In this document: piece after piece, positions 1 through 6,706 of the stretch | How positions within the stretch are numbered: position 1 is the stretch's first letter | Layout: each line of letters opens with the position of its first letter | From: Rhizobiaceae bacterium | GTDB taxonomy: Bacteria > Pseudomonadota > Alphaproteobacteria > Rhizobiales > Rhizobiaceae | Direction of reading: 5' to 3' | Assembly: GCA_028865845.1 (NCBI GenBank) | Contig: JAGWJK010000189.1 | Location: forward strand, 1-7,351 | DNA: 7,351 bases | Made by a program: the position numbers and the translations under genes | The notes under the pieces: generated by a model | Databases searched by the model: none | What the model was told of the DNA's origin: nothing | The model's input: the letters and a program-made list of their open reading frames with translations, nothing else

Positions 1-440
1 TGAGCCGGAAACCCTCAACGATCGTCATCAGCGAGGACTGGTGGCTGAGCCGCCTTTATGATCCCGAGATGAAGGACGTTGGCGACTACATCCGCTATTC
101 GCGACGACTGCGTGAGGCGGTTAGCCCGCATATCGAGGCTCTTTTGCGAATAGGAATATCGGTGGTGCTGGACTTTCCGGCAAATACACCGGGCATCCGT
201 GCGTGGATGAAAACTCTCGTCGAGCAGAACGGCGTCGATCACCGCCTGCACTTCCTCGATGTCCCCGCCGAAGTCTGCAAGGCACGCCTTCGGGCACGTA
301 ACGCAGCCGGAACGCATGATTTTGCGGCTTCGGATGCGGAGTTCGATCAGATTACCAGCTATTTCATCGCCCCGACGGAAGAAGAGGGCTTCAACATCAT
401 CCGCCACACGCCCGCATCCGATCCCCTGGCGGAAGTCTGA
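1..440 (+). CDS. AAA-family/P-loop kinase-like ATPase, 3' part (5' end outside window)
   Basis: The frame is open from position 3 at the left edge to the TGA at 438-440, giving about 145 C-terminal residues, so the ATG at 69 is internal rather than the start. The visible part begins with SRKPSTIVISEDWWLSRLY, followed by a conserved-looking block ending DFAASDAEFDQITSYF and PTEEEGFNII. This resembles the small rhizobial proteins annotated as AAA-family ATPases or predicted kinases (COG0645 type, distantly like zeta toxin and gluconate kinase). The segment ISVVLDFPANTPG fits the strand after the substrate site, and CKARLRARN fits an arginine-bearing lid. The Walker A loop would lie upstream of the window and cannot be checked. 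The substrate is unknown; phosphotransfer to a small molecule is only an inference from the fold. The gene converges on mfd with a hairpin between them and shows no operon link to it. Family assignment is fairly secure, function is not. Confidence 0.75.
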   Translation, partial: SRKPSTIVISEDWWLSRLYDPEMKDVGDYIRYSRRLREAVSPHIEALLRIGISVVLDFPANTPGIRAWMKTLVEQNGVDHRLHFLDVPAEVCKARLRARNAAGTHDFAASDAEFDQITSYFIAPTEEEGFNIIRHTPASDPLAEV

Positions 441-472
441 CAGCTGGAAGAGCTTCGCGGGTTACGCACCTC

Positions 473-506
473 CCATATCTCGATCGCAGCAGCGAGCGAG
501 ATATGG
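473..506. terminator. Strong hairpin between convergent genes, probable bidirectional terminator
   Basis: The arms CCATATCTCG (473-482) and CGAGATATGG (497-506) are perfectly complementary over 10 bp. An A-G mismatch (483/496) is followed by a further 4-bp stem TCGC (484-487)/GCGA (492-495) closing an AGCA loop. The hairpin sits 33 bp after the stop of the kinase-like gene and 63 bp beyond the stop of mfd, where both transcripts must end. Neither strand has a T-tract next to the stem, so it is not a textbook intrinsic terminator; it may act with Rho or protect 3' ends. The stem is directly visible, the role is inferred from position. Confidence 0.6.
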
Positions 507-568
507 CTGATGACTACCACCCGGGCACGGTGCCTATCCTCCTCTACCAACAGGCCGGAGGCACCGCT

Positions 569-3500
569 TTATTTTGCCAACTCCGCCAGCTGCGTCATGA
601 TGACAGCGGCCCCCTGCAGGCGCTTTTCCGGTGTCGGCAGGTCGCGGGTCAGGAAGACGCTGTGGTCCGGACGGATCTTCGCCATTGTGCCCTGCTTGGC
701 GATATAGCCGACGAGATTGCCGGGATTGGGGAATTCCTTGTTTCGGAACTGCACGACGACGCCCTTCGGGCCGGCATCGAGCTTTTCGACATTGGCAATA
801 CGGCAGAGCGACTTAATGTAGACGATCTTGAGCAGATGCTGCACCTCGATCGGCATCGGGCCGAAGCGGTCGATCATTTCGGCGCCGAAACCGTCGATTT
901 CCTTGATCTCGGTGATCTCGCCCAGGCGACGATAGAGCGCCATGCGCAGATGCAGGTCCGGCACATAGGCGTCGGGGATCATGACCGGCGTTCCGACCGA
1001 AATCTGCGGCGACCAGCCGGTATCCTGAATTTCGTCGACGCCCTTGACTTCGGCGACGGCCTCTTCGAGCATCTGCTGATAAAGCTCGAAGCCGACTTCC
1101 TTGATGTGGCCGGATTGTTCCTCGCCGAGCAGATTGCCGGCGCCGCGAATATCGAGGTCGTGGCTGGCGAGCTGGAAGCCGGCACCGAGCGTGTCCAGCG
1201 ACTGCAGCACCTTGAGGCGGCGCTCGGCCGTCGTCGTCAGCACCTTGTTGACCGGCAGCGTGAAGAGCGCGAACGCACGCACTTTCGAGCGGCCGACGCG
1301 ACCGCGCAGCTGATAAAGCTGGGCGAGACCGAACATATCGGCGCGATGGACGATCAGCGTATTCGCCGTCGGCACGTCGAGGCCGGATTCGACGATCGTC
1401 GTCGAGAGCAGGACGTCATACCGACCTTCGTAGAAGGCATTCATGATGTCTTCGAGCTCGCCGGCCGGCATCTGTCCGTGCGCGACGGCGACCTTCAGCT
1501 CGGGGACATCGGACTGCAGGAAGGCCTGCACGTCGGCGAGATCGGCGAGGCGCGGACAGACGTAGAAGCTCTGGCCGCCGCGATAGTGCTCGCGCATCAA
1601 CGTTTCGCGGATGACCAGCGAATCGAAGGGCGAGATGAAGGTGCGCACAGCCATGCGGTCGACGGGCGGCGTGGTGATCAGCGACAGTTCGCGCACGCCG
1701 GTCATGGCGAGCTGCAACGTGCGCGGGATCGGCGTTGCCGACAGCGTCAACACATGCACGTCACTCTTCAGTTCTTTCAGCCGTTCCTTGTGCTTGACGC
1801 CGAAATGCTGCTCTTCATCGATGATCAGCAGGCCAAGATTGGCAAATTGGATGCCTGCCCCGAGCAGCGCATGCGTTCCGACGACGACGTCGGTCTTGCC
1901 ATCGGCCACTTCCTTTTTGGTCAGCGCCAGCTCCTTGGAACCGACGAGACGCGATGCCTGTTGCACGCGGATCGGAAGGCCGCGGAAGCGCTCGGAGAAG
2001 GTCTTGAAGTGCTGGCGGGCGAGCAGCGTCGTCGGCACTACCACCGCGACCTGCACGCCATTCATCGCCGCCACGAAGGCGGCACGCAGCGCCACCTCGG
2101 TCTTGCCAAAACCGACATCACCGCAGATGAGGCGATCCATCGGCCGACCGGCGCCGAGATCGTCGCGCACGGCGTCGATGGCATTCATCTGGTCTTCGGT
2201 TTCGTCATAGGGGAAACGCGCGGCGAATTCGTCATAAAGTCCGTCAGGCGTACTCAATACCGGCGCATGCCGCGTCAGGCGTTCGGCGGCGACACGGATA
2301 AGTGCGCCGGCCATGTCCAGCAGACGCTTCTTGAGCTTGGCCTTGCGCATCTGCCATGCGCCGCCACCGAGCTTGTCAAGCTGCGCCTCGGTCCCCTCGC
2401 CGCCATAACGCGACAGGAGATCGATATTTTCGACCGGCAGGAACAGTTTTGCGTCGTCGGCGTAGCGCAGCTCCAGGCAGGCGTGCGGCGCACCCGCCGC
2501 TTCGATCGTCCTGAGGCCGACGAAACGGCCGATGCCGTGTTCGGCATGGACGACGATCGAGCCTTCATCGAGGCCTGCGACTTCCGAAATGAAGTCGGCA
2601 GCGCGCTTGCGGCGCTTCGAGCGGCGCACCATGCGATCGCCCAAAATATCCTGCTCGCCGATGACGACGAGATCGCCGGCTTCGAAACCCGCTTCCAGGC
2701 TGAGCACGGCCGCGGCCGCCTCGCCCTTTGCCAGCGTCGAGAGATCCTTGAAAGCCTCGATGGTCTTGACGCGGGCGAGACCGTGTTCGGCAAGAACCTG
2801 AAGCAGACGGTCGAGCGACCCTTCCGTCCAGGCTGTTATCATCACCTTGCCGCCCGCGGCGCGGCGATCGGCGATATGCTTTACTACCGCATCGAAGACG
2901 TTGACGCGCTCGCTCTCGGCGCTGTCGGTCGAGGAGCGCGCCCAACGCGGGCCCTGCCGGGCATCCAGGCTGACGACGCGGCGCGCCTCGCCTTCGTGCT
3001 CGTTAAACGGCGAGATCCGCATGGCGTCGAACGCGTCGAGCGCCCTGCCGAAAGTGGTGCCGTCGAGATAGAGCTGACCCGGCGTCACCGGCTTGTAAGG
3101 CGTGCCCTGCGCCATCTGGCCCTTGGCCGGCTGCCCCGAATTCAGGCGGGCATCATAATAATCGAAAACCAGCTTCGAGCGCTCTTCCGCCGCTTCGCGA
3201 ACCGTGTGGTCGGTTACGAGCTTGAAACCCTTGAGATAGTCGAAGACCGTCTCGAGCTTTTCGTAGAATAGCGGCAGCCAGTGTTCCATGCCCGCGTAAC
3301 GCCGGCCCTCGGAGACGGCGAGATAGAGCGCGTCGTCACGCGTCGCGGCACCGAACGAAGAGAGATAGTTCTTGCGGAAGCGGCTGATCGTATCCGGCGT
3401 CAGCGTCACCTCGCTCATAGGATTGAGATCGAGGGAGCGGACCTGTCCGGTGGTGCGCTGGCTGGCCGGATCGAAACTGCGGATGCTTTCCAGCGTATCG

Positions 3501-4069
3501 CCGAAGAAATCGAGGCGCACGGGCTCTTCCGAGCCCGGCACGAAGACATCGAGGATACCGCCGCGCACGGCATACTCGCCAACTTCGCGGACGGTGGCCA
3601 CCCGGTCGAAGCCGTTGCGCTCCAAACGGCTGGCAATGTCGTCCATGCGAACCTGATTGCCCGGACGGGCTGAAAACGCCAGGCTTTCGATGACGTCCTG
3701 CGGCGCCACCTTCTGCAGCATGGCGTTGACGGTGACCAGCACGATCGCGGCGTGCGGCTTGCGATGATGCGCGATCAAACCGCTCAGCGCCGCCAGACGA
3801 CGCGCCGACGTATCCGAACTCGGCGAGACGCGGTCATAGGGAAGGCAATCCCAGGCCGGCAGCGTCAGAACCGGAATTTCAGGCGCGATGAAACCGAGCA
3901 TCTGCTCGACATCGGCCATGTGCTGGCCATCGGACATGACGTAGGCGACCGGCTGCCCGGTCTTTGCCAGCTCAGCCACAAGGAAGGGCTCCATGCCGCC
4001 AGGCACATGGCCGATCGTCAGCGGCTCGCGCGTCGCGATCAGTTTCTTTGCGTCGAAACCAGGGATCAT
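569..4069 (-). CDS. mfd: Transcription-repair coupling factor Mfd
   Basis: A complete 1166-aa protein, close to the 1148 aa of E. coli Mfd. Mfd is a cytoplasmic ATP-driven dsDNA translocase that pushes stalled RNA polymerase off lesions and hands the site to UvrA. Domains in order, roughly: UvrB-like D1-D2 (1-350), D3 (385-460), CarD-like RNA-polymerase-interacting domain (about 498-575, HAEHGIGRF at 508-516), helicase lobes D5-D6 (610-965) and the C-terminal autoinhibitory TRCF domain (1020-1150). Visible motifs are Walker A GDVGFGKT (650-657), motif II DEEQ (751-754; DEEH in E. coli), LSATPIPRT (776-784), TTIVESGLDVP (890-900), QLRGRVGR (920-927) and the TRG motif DLDIRGAGNLLG (971-982). 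R169, R185 and F189 align with E. coli UvrA-contact residues R165, R181 and F185, so the repair hand-off looks intact. The frame stays open upstream to an ATG ending at 4183, but that extension overlaps sdhE. The start chosen, MIPGFDAKKL, overlaps the sdhE stop as ATGA, which suggests translational coupling. Confidence 0.99.
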   Translation of the reverse strand: MIPGFDAKKLIATREPLTIGHVPGGMEPFLVAELAKTGQPVAYVMSDGQHMADVEQMLGFIAPEIPVLTLPAWDCLPYDRVSPSSDTSARRLAALSGLIAHHRKPHAAIVLVTVNAMLQKVAPQDVIESLAFSARPGNQVRMDDIASRLERNGFDRVATVREVGEYAVRGGILDVFVPGSEEPVRLDFFGDTLESIRSFDPASQRTTGQVRSLDLNPMSEVTLTPDTISRFRKNYLSSFGAATRDDALYLAVSEGRRYAGMEHWLPLFYEKLETVFDYLKGFKLVTDHTVREAAEERSKLVFDYYDARLNSGQPAKGQMAQGTPYKPVTPGQLYLDGTTFGRALDAFDAMRISPFNEHEGEARRVVSLDARQGPRWARSSTDSAESERVNVFDAVVKHIADRRAAGGKVMITAWTEGSLDRLLQVLAEHGLARVKTIEAFKDLSTLAKGEAAAAVLSLEAGFEAGDLVVIGEQDILGDRMVRRSKRRKRAADFISEVAGLDEGSIVVHAEHGIGRFVGLRTIEAAGAPHACLELRYADDAKLFLPVENIDLLSRYGGEGTEAQLDKLGGGAWQMRKAKLKKRLLDMAGALIRVAAERLTRHAPVLSTPDGLYDEFAARFPYDETEDQMNAIDAVRDDLGAGRPMDRLICGDVGFGKTEVALRAAFVAAMNGVQVAVVVPTTLLARQHFKTFSERFRGLPIRVQQASRLVGSKELALTKKEVADGKTDVVVGTHALLGAGIQFANLGLLIIDEEQHFGVKHKERLKELKSDVHVLTLSATPIPRTLQLAMTGVRELSLITTPPVDRMAVRTFISPFDSLVIRETLMREHYRGGQSFYVCPRLADLADVQAFLQSDVPELKVAVAHGQMPAGELEDIMNAFYEGRYDVLLSTTIVESGLDVPTANTLIVHRADMFGLAQLYQLRGRVGRSKVRAFALFTLPVNKVLTTTAERRLKVLQSLDTLGAGFQLASHDLDIRGAGNLLGEEQSGHIKEVGFELYQQMLEEAVAEVKGVDEIQDTGWSPQISVGTPVMIPDAYVPDLHLRMALYRRLGEITEIKEIDGFGAEMIDRFGPMPIEVQHLLKIVYIKSLCRIANVEKLDAGPKGVVVQFRNKEFPNPGNLVGYIAKQGTMAKIRPDHSVFLTRDLPTPEKRLQGAAVIMTQLAELAK

Positions 4070-4380
4070 TTCGTTATTCCGAACCGTTCCGCAACCTGTT
4101 CGAAATCGGGCCGATACCCAGCGAGGCGGGCAAACAGCGGTGTCTGAAGATGCTCCGGCACCGGCAGTGTCCCGAGTATCCATTTGACGAGGTCGTTGTC
4201 TTCCTCGGCCATGATGCGCTCGAATTCATCGAGTTCCGGTTCGCTAAGCCCCGGCAGCTCGTTGTCGGCGAACTGGCCGAAAACAAGATCCATCTCGCGG
4301 ATGCCGCGGTGCCAGCAGCGAAACAGAATACGCCGACGGCGCGGGTCGAGATCGGCACTGCTGAGTGTCAGCCCAGTCAT
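4066..4380 (-). CDS. sdhE: Succinate dehydrogenase FAD assembly factor SdhE (SDHAF2/DUF339 family)
   Basis: A complete 104-aa protein. SdhE binds the flavoprotein subunit SdhA in the cytoplasm and promotes covalent attachment of FAD, which is needed to mature succinate dehydrogenase (TCA cycle and respiratory complex II). The family signature RGxxE is present as R25-G-I-R-E29 within CWHRGIREMDLVFGQFAD. The rest fits the small helical fold, with an acidic helix (EPELDEFERIMAEEDNDL, 48-65) followed by WILG. The frame continues far upstream without a stop, but the ATG at 4380 is strongly supported: it starts at the conserved N-terminus and has an AGGAAGG Shine-Dalgarno nine bases upstream. Its TGA overlaps the mfd ATG by four bases, making it the first gene of a two-gene operon. 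Some annotations call this family 'succinate dehydrogenase assembly factor 2' or 'antitoxin CptB'; the sequence fits SdhE. Confidence 0.97.
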   Translation of the reverse strand: MTGLTLSSADLDPRRRRILFRCWHRGIREMDLVFGQFADNELPGLSEPELDEFERIMAEEDNDLVKWILGTLPVPEHLQTPLFARLAGYRPDFEQVAERFGITK

Positions 4381-4389
4381 TTTTCGAAA

Positions 4390-4396
4390 CCTTCCT
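4390..4396 (-). promoter_or_regulatory. Shine-Dalgarno site of sdhE
   Basis: Read on the minus strand, AGGAAGG lies nine bases before the ATG at 4380. It is a near-complete anti-16S match, decides the start of sdhE against the longer open frame upstream, and would also serve mfd through translational coupling. In contrast, mfd itself has only a weak GGAA before its ATG. Confidence 0.8.
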
Positions 4397-4407
4397 ATTG
4401 CTGCGTC

Positions 4408-4437
4408 TCTATAAAACATCGTCCTGAAAGGTGGGAA
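4408..4437 (-). promoter_or_regulatory. Possible sigma-70-like promoter for sdhE-mfd
   Basis: On the minus strand, a TATAGA hexamer (4408-4413) resembles a -10 box. Eighteen bases upstream is TTCCCA (4432-4437), which matches TTGACA at four of six positions. Transcription would start about 20 bases before the sdhE ATG, just upstream of the Shine-Dalgarno. The match is imperfect, and the -35 candidate lies inside the possible palindromic repeat, so this is a tentative call based on position and partial consensus. Confidence 0.25.
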
Positions 4438-4467
4438 CCGGTTTTTCTGAAAAAAGCGTTTCCGATG
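4417..4467. repeat. Possible degraded copy of a rhizobial intergenic palindromic repeat
   Basis: The segment is bounded by the inverted ends CATCG (4417-4421) and CGATG (4463-4467). It contains GAAAGGTGGGAACCGGTTTT, with a perfect 8-bp palindrome AACCGGTT at 4436-4443, and CTGAAA appears on either side of it (4424-4429 and 4447-4452). From memory, near-identical cores of the form GAAAAGTGGGAACCGGTTTTC flanked by CATGATC- or CATCG-type ends recur between genes in rhizobia and related alphaproteobacteria. The copy here has imperfect arms. The local palindrome is visible; family membership is recalled and could not be checked by a search. Confidence 0.45.
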
Positions 4468-4555
4468 CAATTTTCCGGGGAGCATCCGCGTTCGGCTGAA
4501 CTCTCCGGCCATTCGGCCTTGCCAAGCGCACCCCTGCCGTCGCATTTTGCCGGCC

Positions 4556-6661
4556 ATGCGTCCCGCCATCCTCGATCCGTTGTTCGCCTCCGTCTCTTCG
4601 CTGCCCGGCGTCGGGCCGAAGGTCGCCGATCTCCTGGTGAAGCTGCTCGATCGCGAAACGGTCGACGATTGCCGCGTCGTCGACCTGCTATTCCATGCAC
4701 CGCATTCCCTGATCGACCGGCGGGAGCAGCCCGGCATCGCGCGAGCGCCGCAAGGTGCGATCGTTACCATTACCGGCCGCGTCGATCGTCACCAACCGCC
4801 GCCCAGCGGCCGCAGCAACATCCCCTATCGCGTCTTCCTGCATGACCAGACCGGAGAACTTGGTCTCGTGTTTTTTCGCGGCAAGGCACAATGGTTGGAA
4901 AAGCAACTGCCACTCGACGAGATGGTCACGGTTAGCGGCAAGGTCGACTGGTTCAACGGTCGCCCGTCGATGGTGCATCCGGATTATATCGTGCGCGAGA
5001 GCGAGGGGGAAAACCTGCCCCTCGTGGAGCCTGTCTATCCGTTGACCGCAGGGCTGATGTTGAAATTCCTGCGCAAGACCATCGACTCGGCCCTGACGCG
5101 ATTGCCGGAGTTGCCGGAATGGGACGATGCCGCGCTCCTGCAAAAACAAGGCTTTCCCTCGTTGTCGGAAAGCTTCCGCATGCTGCATGCGCCGCGCGAC
5201 GCGACGGATATAGATCTGCAGGCGCCTGCCCGCCGCAGGCTTGCCTATGACGAATTTCTCGCCGGGCAACTGTCGCTGTCGCTCGTCCGCCAGCGGCTGC
5301 GCAAGGTTGCGGGGCAGCCCGTGCACCCGACTGGAGCGGTCAGCCGGAAAATATTGGAATCGCTTCCCTTTTCGATGACGAGAAGCCAGACGGAAGCAAT
5401 CGCGGATATTCTGAAGGACATGGCCGGAACGGAGCGCATGCTGCGCCTGCTGCAGGGCGATGTCGGCGCCGGCAAGACGCTGGTGGCATTGATGGCGATT
5501 GCCGCCGTCATCGAAAGCGGCGGCCAGGCAGTGCTGATGGCGCCGACGGAAATCCTGGCGCGCCAGCACCACGCGACCATTTCGAAATTCGCGGCAAGCG
5601 CCAATCTTTCCGTGGAGGTCTTGACCGGTCGCACCAAGGGTCGCGAGCGCGACGCCATTCTCGAGCGCATCGCATCGGGAGAGGCGCAGATCGTCATCGG
5701 CACGCATGCGCTGTTCCAGGATAACGTCTCCTACGCCAATCTGATGCTGGCCGTGGTCGACGAGCAGCATCGGTTCGGCGTTCACCAGCGCCTGCGGCTG
5801 ACGGCGAAGGGTATCTCGCCGCACATGCTGGTGATGACAGCGACGCCGATCCCGCGCACCCTGGTCCTCGCGGCCTTCGGCGACATGGATGTCTCGAAGC
5901 TGACGGAGAAGCCCGCCGGGCGCAAACCGATCCAGACGATTACCATCCCGAACGAGCGCACCGGCGAGATCGTCTCCCGGCTGCATTCGGCCCTCGCCGA
6001 TGGCAAAAAAGCCTATTGGATTTGTCCGCTTGTCGAGGGATCCGAAGAATCCGATCTCATGTCCGCGGAAGAACGGCATGCGACGCTGACGAAGGCTCTC
6101 GGTCCTGGAATCGGCCTGATACACGGCCGGATGAGCGGACCAGAAAAAGACGCGGTGATGATGGCCTTCAAGAACGGCGAAATTCGCCTCCTGGTGGCCA
6201 CCACCGTCGTCGAGGTCGGCGTGGACGTGCCGGATGCGACGATCATGGTGATCGAGCATGCCGAGCGCTTCGGCCTAGCGCAATTGCACCAGTTACGCGG
6301 CCGCGTCGGACGCGGTGACGAAGCGTCGACCTGCATTCTGCTTTACAAAGGTCCGCTGGGAGAGACGGGACATGCGCGTCTGTCGATCATGCGCGATACC
6401 GAAGACGGCTTTCGCATCGCCGAAGAGGACCTGAAGCTGCGCGGAGAAGGCGAATTGCTCGGTACGCGCCAGTCGGGCACGCCGGGATTCCGCATTGCGA
6501 GCCTCGAGGCGCATGCCGATCTTCTGGAAATCGCCCGCAAGGATGCCGCCTATCTGATCGAGCGTGATCCGGATCTCACCGGTGAGCGCGGCATGGCGAT
6601 ACGCACCCTGCTCTATCTCTTCCGACGCGACGAGGCGATCAGGTTCCTGAGGGCAGGATAA
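4556..6661 (+). CDS. recG: ATP-dependent DNA helicase RecG
   Basis: A complete 701-aa protein (E. coli RecG is 693 aa). RecG is a cytoplasmic dsDNA translocase that regresses stalled replication forks and branch-migrates Holliday junctions and R-loops. The N-terminal part carries a helix-hairpin-like SLPGVGPKVADLL (15-27), then the OB-fold wedge domain (about 60-150) that splits the fork. The helicase core follows: Walker A GDVGAGKT (301-308), motif II DEQH in VDEQHRFGV (401-409), TATPIPRT (428-435), TTVVEVGVDVP (549-559) and QLRGRVGRG (579-587). The TRG translocation motif DLKLRGEGELLGTRQSG is at 625-641. The ATG at 4556 gives MRPAILDPLF, the N-terminus I recall for rhizobial RecG. A TTG nine bases earlier (4547) is in frame, but neither has a good Shine-Dalgarno, so the start is slightly uncertain. 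The gene is divergent from sdhE-mfd and ends four bases before a hairpin. Confidence 0.98.
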   Translation: MRPAILDPLFASVSSLPGVGPKVADLLVKLLDRETVDDCRVVDLLFHAPHSLIDRREQPGIARAPQGAIVTITGRVDRHQPPPSGRSNIPYRVFLHDQTGELGLVFFRGKAQWLEKQLPLDEMVTVSGKVDWFNGRPSMVHPDYIVRESEGENLPLVEPVYPLTAGLMLKFLRKTIDSALTRLPELPEWDDAALLQKQGFPSLSESFRMLHAPRDATDIDLQAPARRRLAYDEFLAGQLSLSLVRQRLRKVAGQPVHPTGAVSRKILESLPFSMTRSQTEAIADILKDMAGTERMLRLLQGDVGAGKTLVALMAIAAVIESGGQAVLMAPTEILARQHHATISKFAASANLSVEVLTGRTKGRERDAILERIASGEAQIVIGTHALFQDNVSYANLMLAVVDEQHRFGVHQRLRLTAKGISPHMLVMTATPIPRTLVLAAFGDMDVSKLTEKPAGRKPIQTITIPNERTGEIVSRLHSALADGKKAYWICPLVEGSEESDLMSAEERHATLTKALGPGIGLIHGRMSGPEKDAVMMAFKNGEIRLLVATTVVEVGVDVPDATIMVIEHAERFGLAQLHQLRGRVGRGDEASTCILLYKGPLGETGHARLSIMRDTEDGFRIAEEDLKLRGEGELLGTRQSGTPGFRIASLEAHADLLEIARKDAAYLIERDPDLTGERGMAIRTLLYLFRRDEAIRFLRAG

Positions 6662-6664
6662 CGC

Positions 6665-6692
6665 CGGGAAACGCGGCTGACCGCGTTCCCCG
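6665..6692. terminator. Hairpin between recG and the convergent downstream gene, probable bidirectional terminator
   Basis: A stem of 12 positions with one A-C mismatch closes a CTGA loop (6677-6680). The left arm is CGGGAAACGCGG (6665-6676) and the right arm CCGCGTTCCCCG (6681-6692). It starts three bases after the recG stop and ends 14 bases before the stop of the opposing gene, filling most of the 45-bp gap. There is no adjacent T-run on either strand. The stem is GC-rich and directly visible; terminator function is inferred from its place between convergent stop codons. Confidence 0.6.
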
Positions 6693-6706
6693 ACCTCTAA
6701 AGGATG

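Noticed and set aside
529..565. Inverted repeat GGTGCCT/AGGCACC just beyond the mfd stop
   Set aside because: The arms are only 7 bp with a 23-base loop and no T-tract, much weaker than the hairpin at 473-506. It could be chance in GC-rich DNA.
503..3271. A 922-codon open frame on the plus strand opposite mfd
   Set aside because: It is in exact codon register with mfd, so its stop codons would need TTA, CTA or TCA in mfd, which are rare in GC-rich genomes. The translation is rich in Arg, His and Asp with no recognisable domain, while mfd on the other strand is unmistakable.
4070..4183. N-terminal extension of mfd by 38 residues
   Set aside because: It would overlap sdhE in another frame, does not resemble the Mfd N-terminus, and the ATGA junction with a standard-length protein is a better start.
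4381..4770. N-terminal extension of sdhE to a 234-residue protein
   Set aside because: The extra part runs across the promoter region and into recG on the opposite strand, is low-complexity Arg/Ser-rich, and the internal ATG at 4380 has a strong Shine-Dalgarno and gives the normal family length.
3964..4845. A 293-codon plus-strand open frame spanning sdhE, the intergenic region and the recG start
   Set aside because: It overlaps three well-supported features in other frames, has low-complexity Arg/Pro/Ser-rich sequence and no recognisable domain.
4688..6259. A 523-codon open frame on the minus strand opposite recG
   Set aside because: Also in codon register with recG and explained by the same avoidance of TTA, CTA and TCA codons. 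No family resemblance, and recG is complete and intact.
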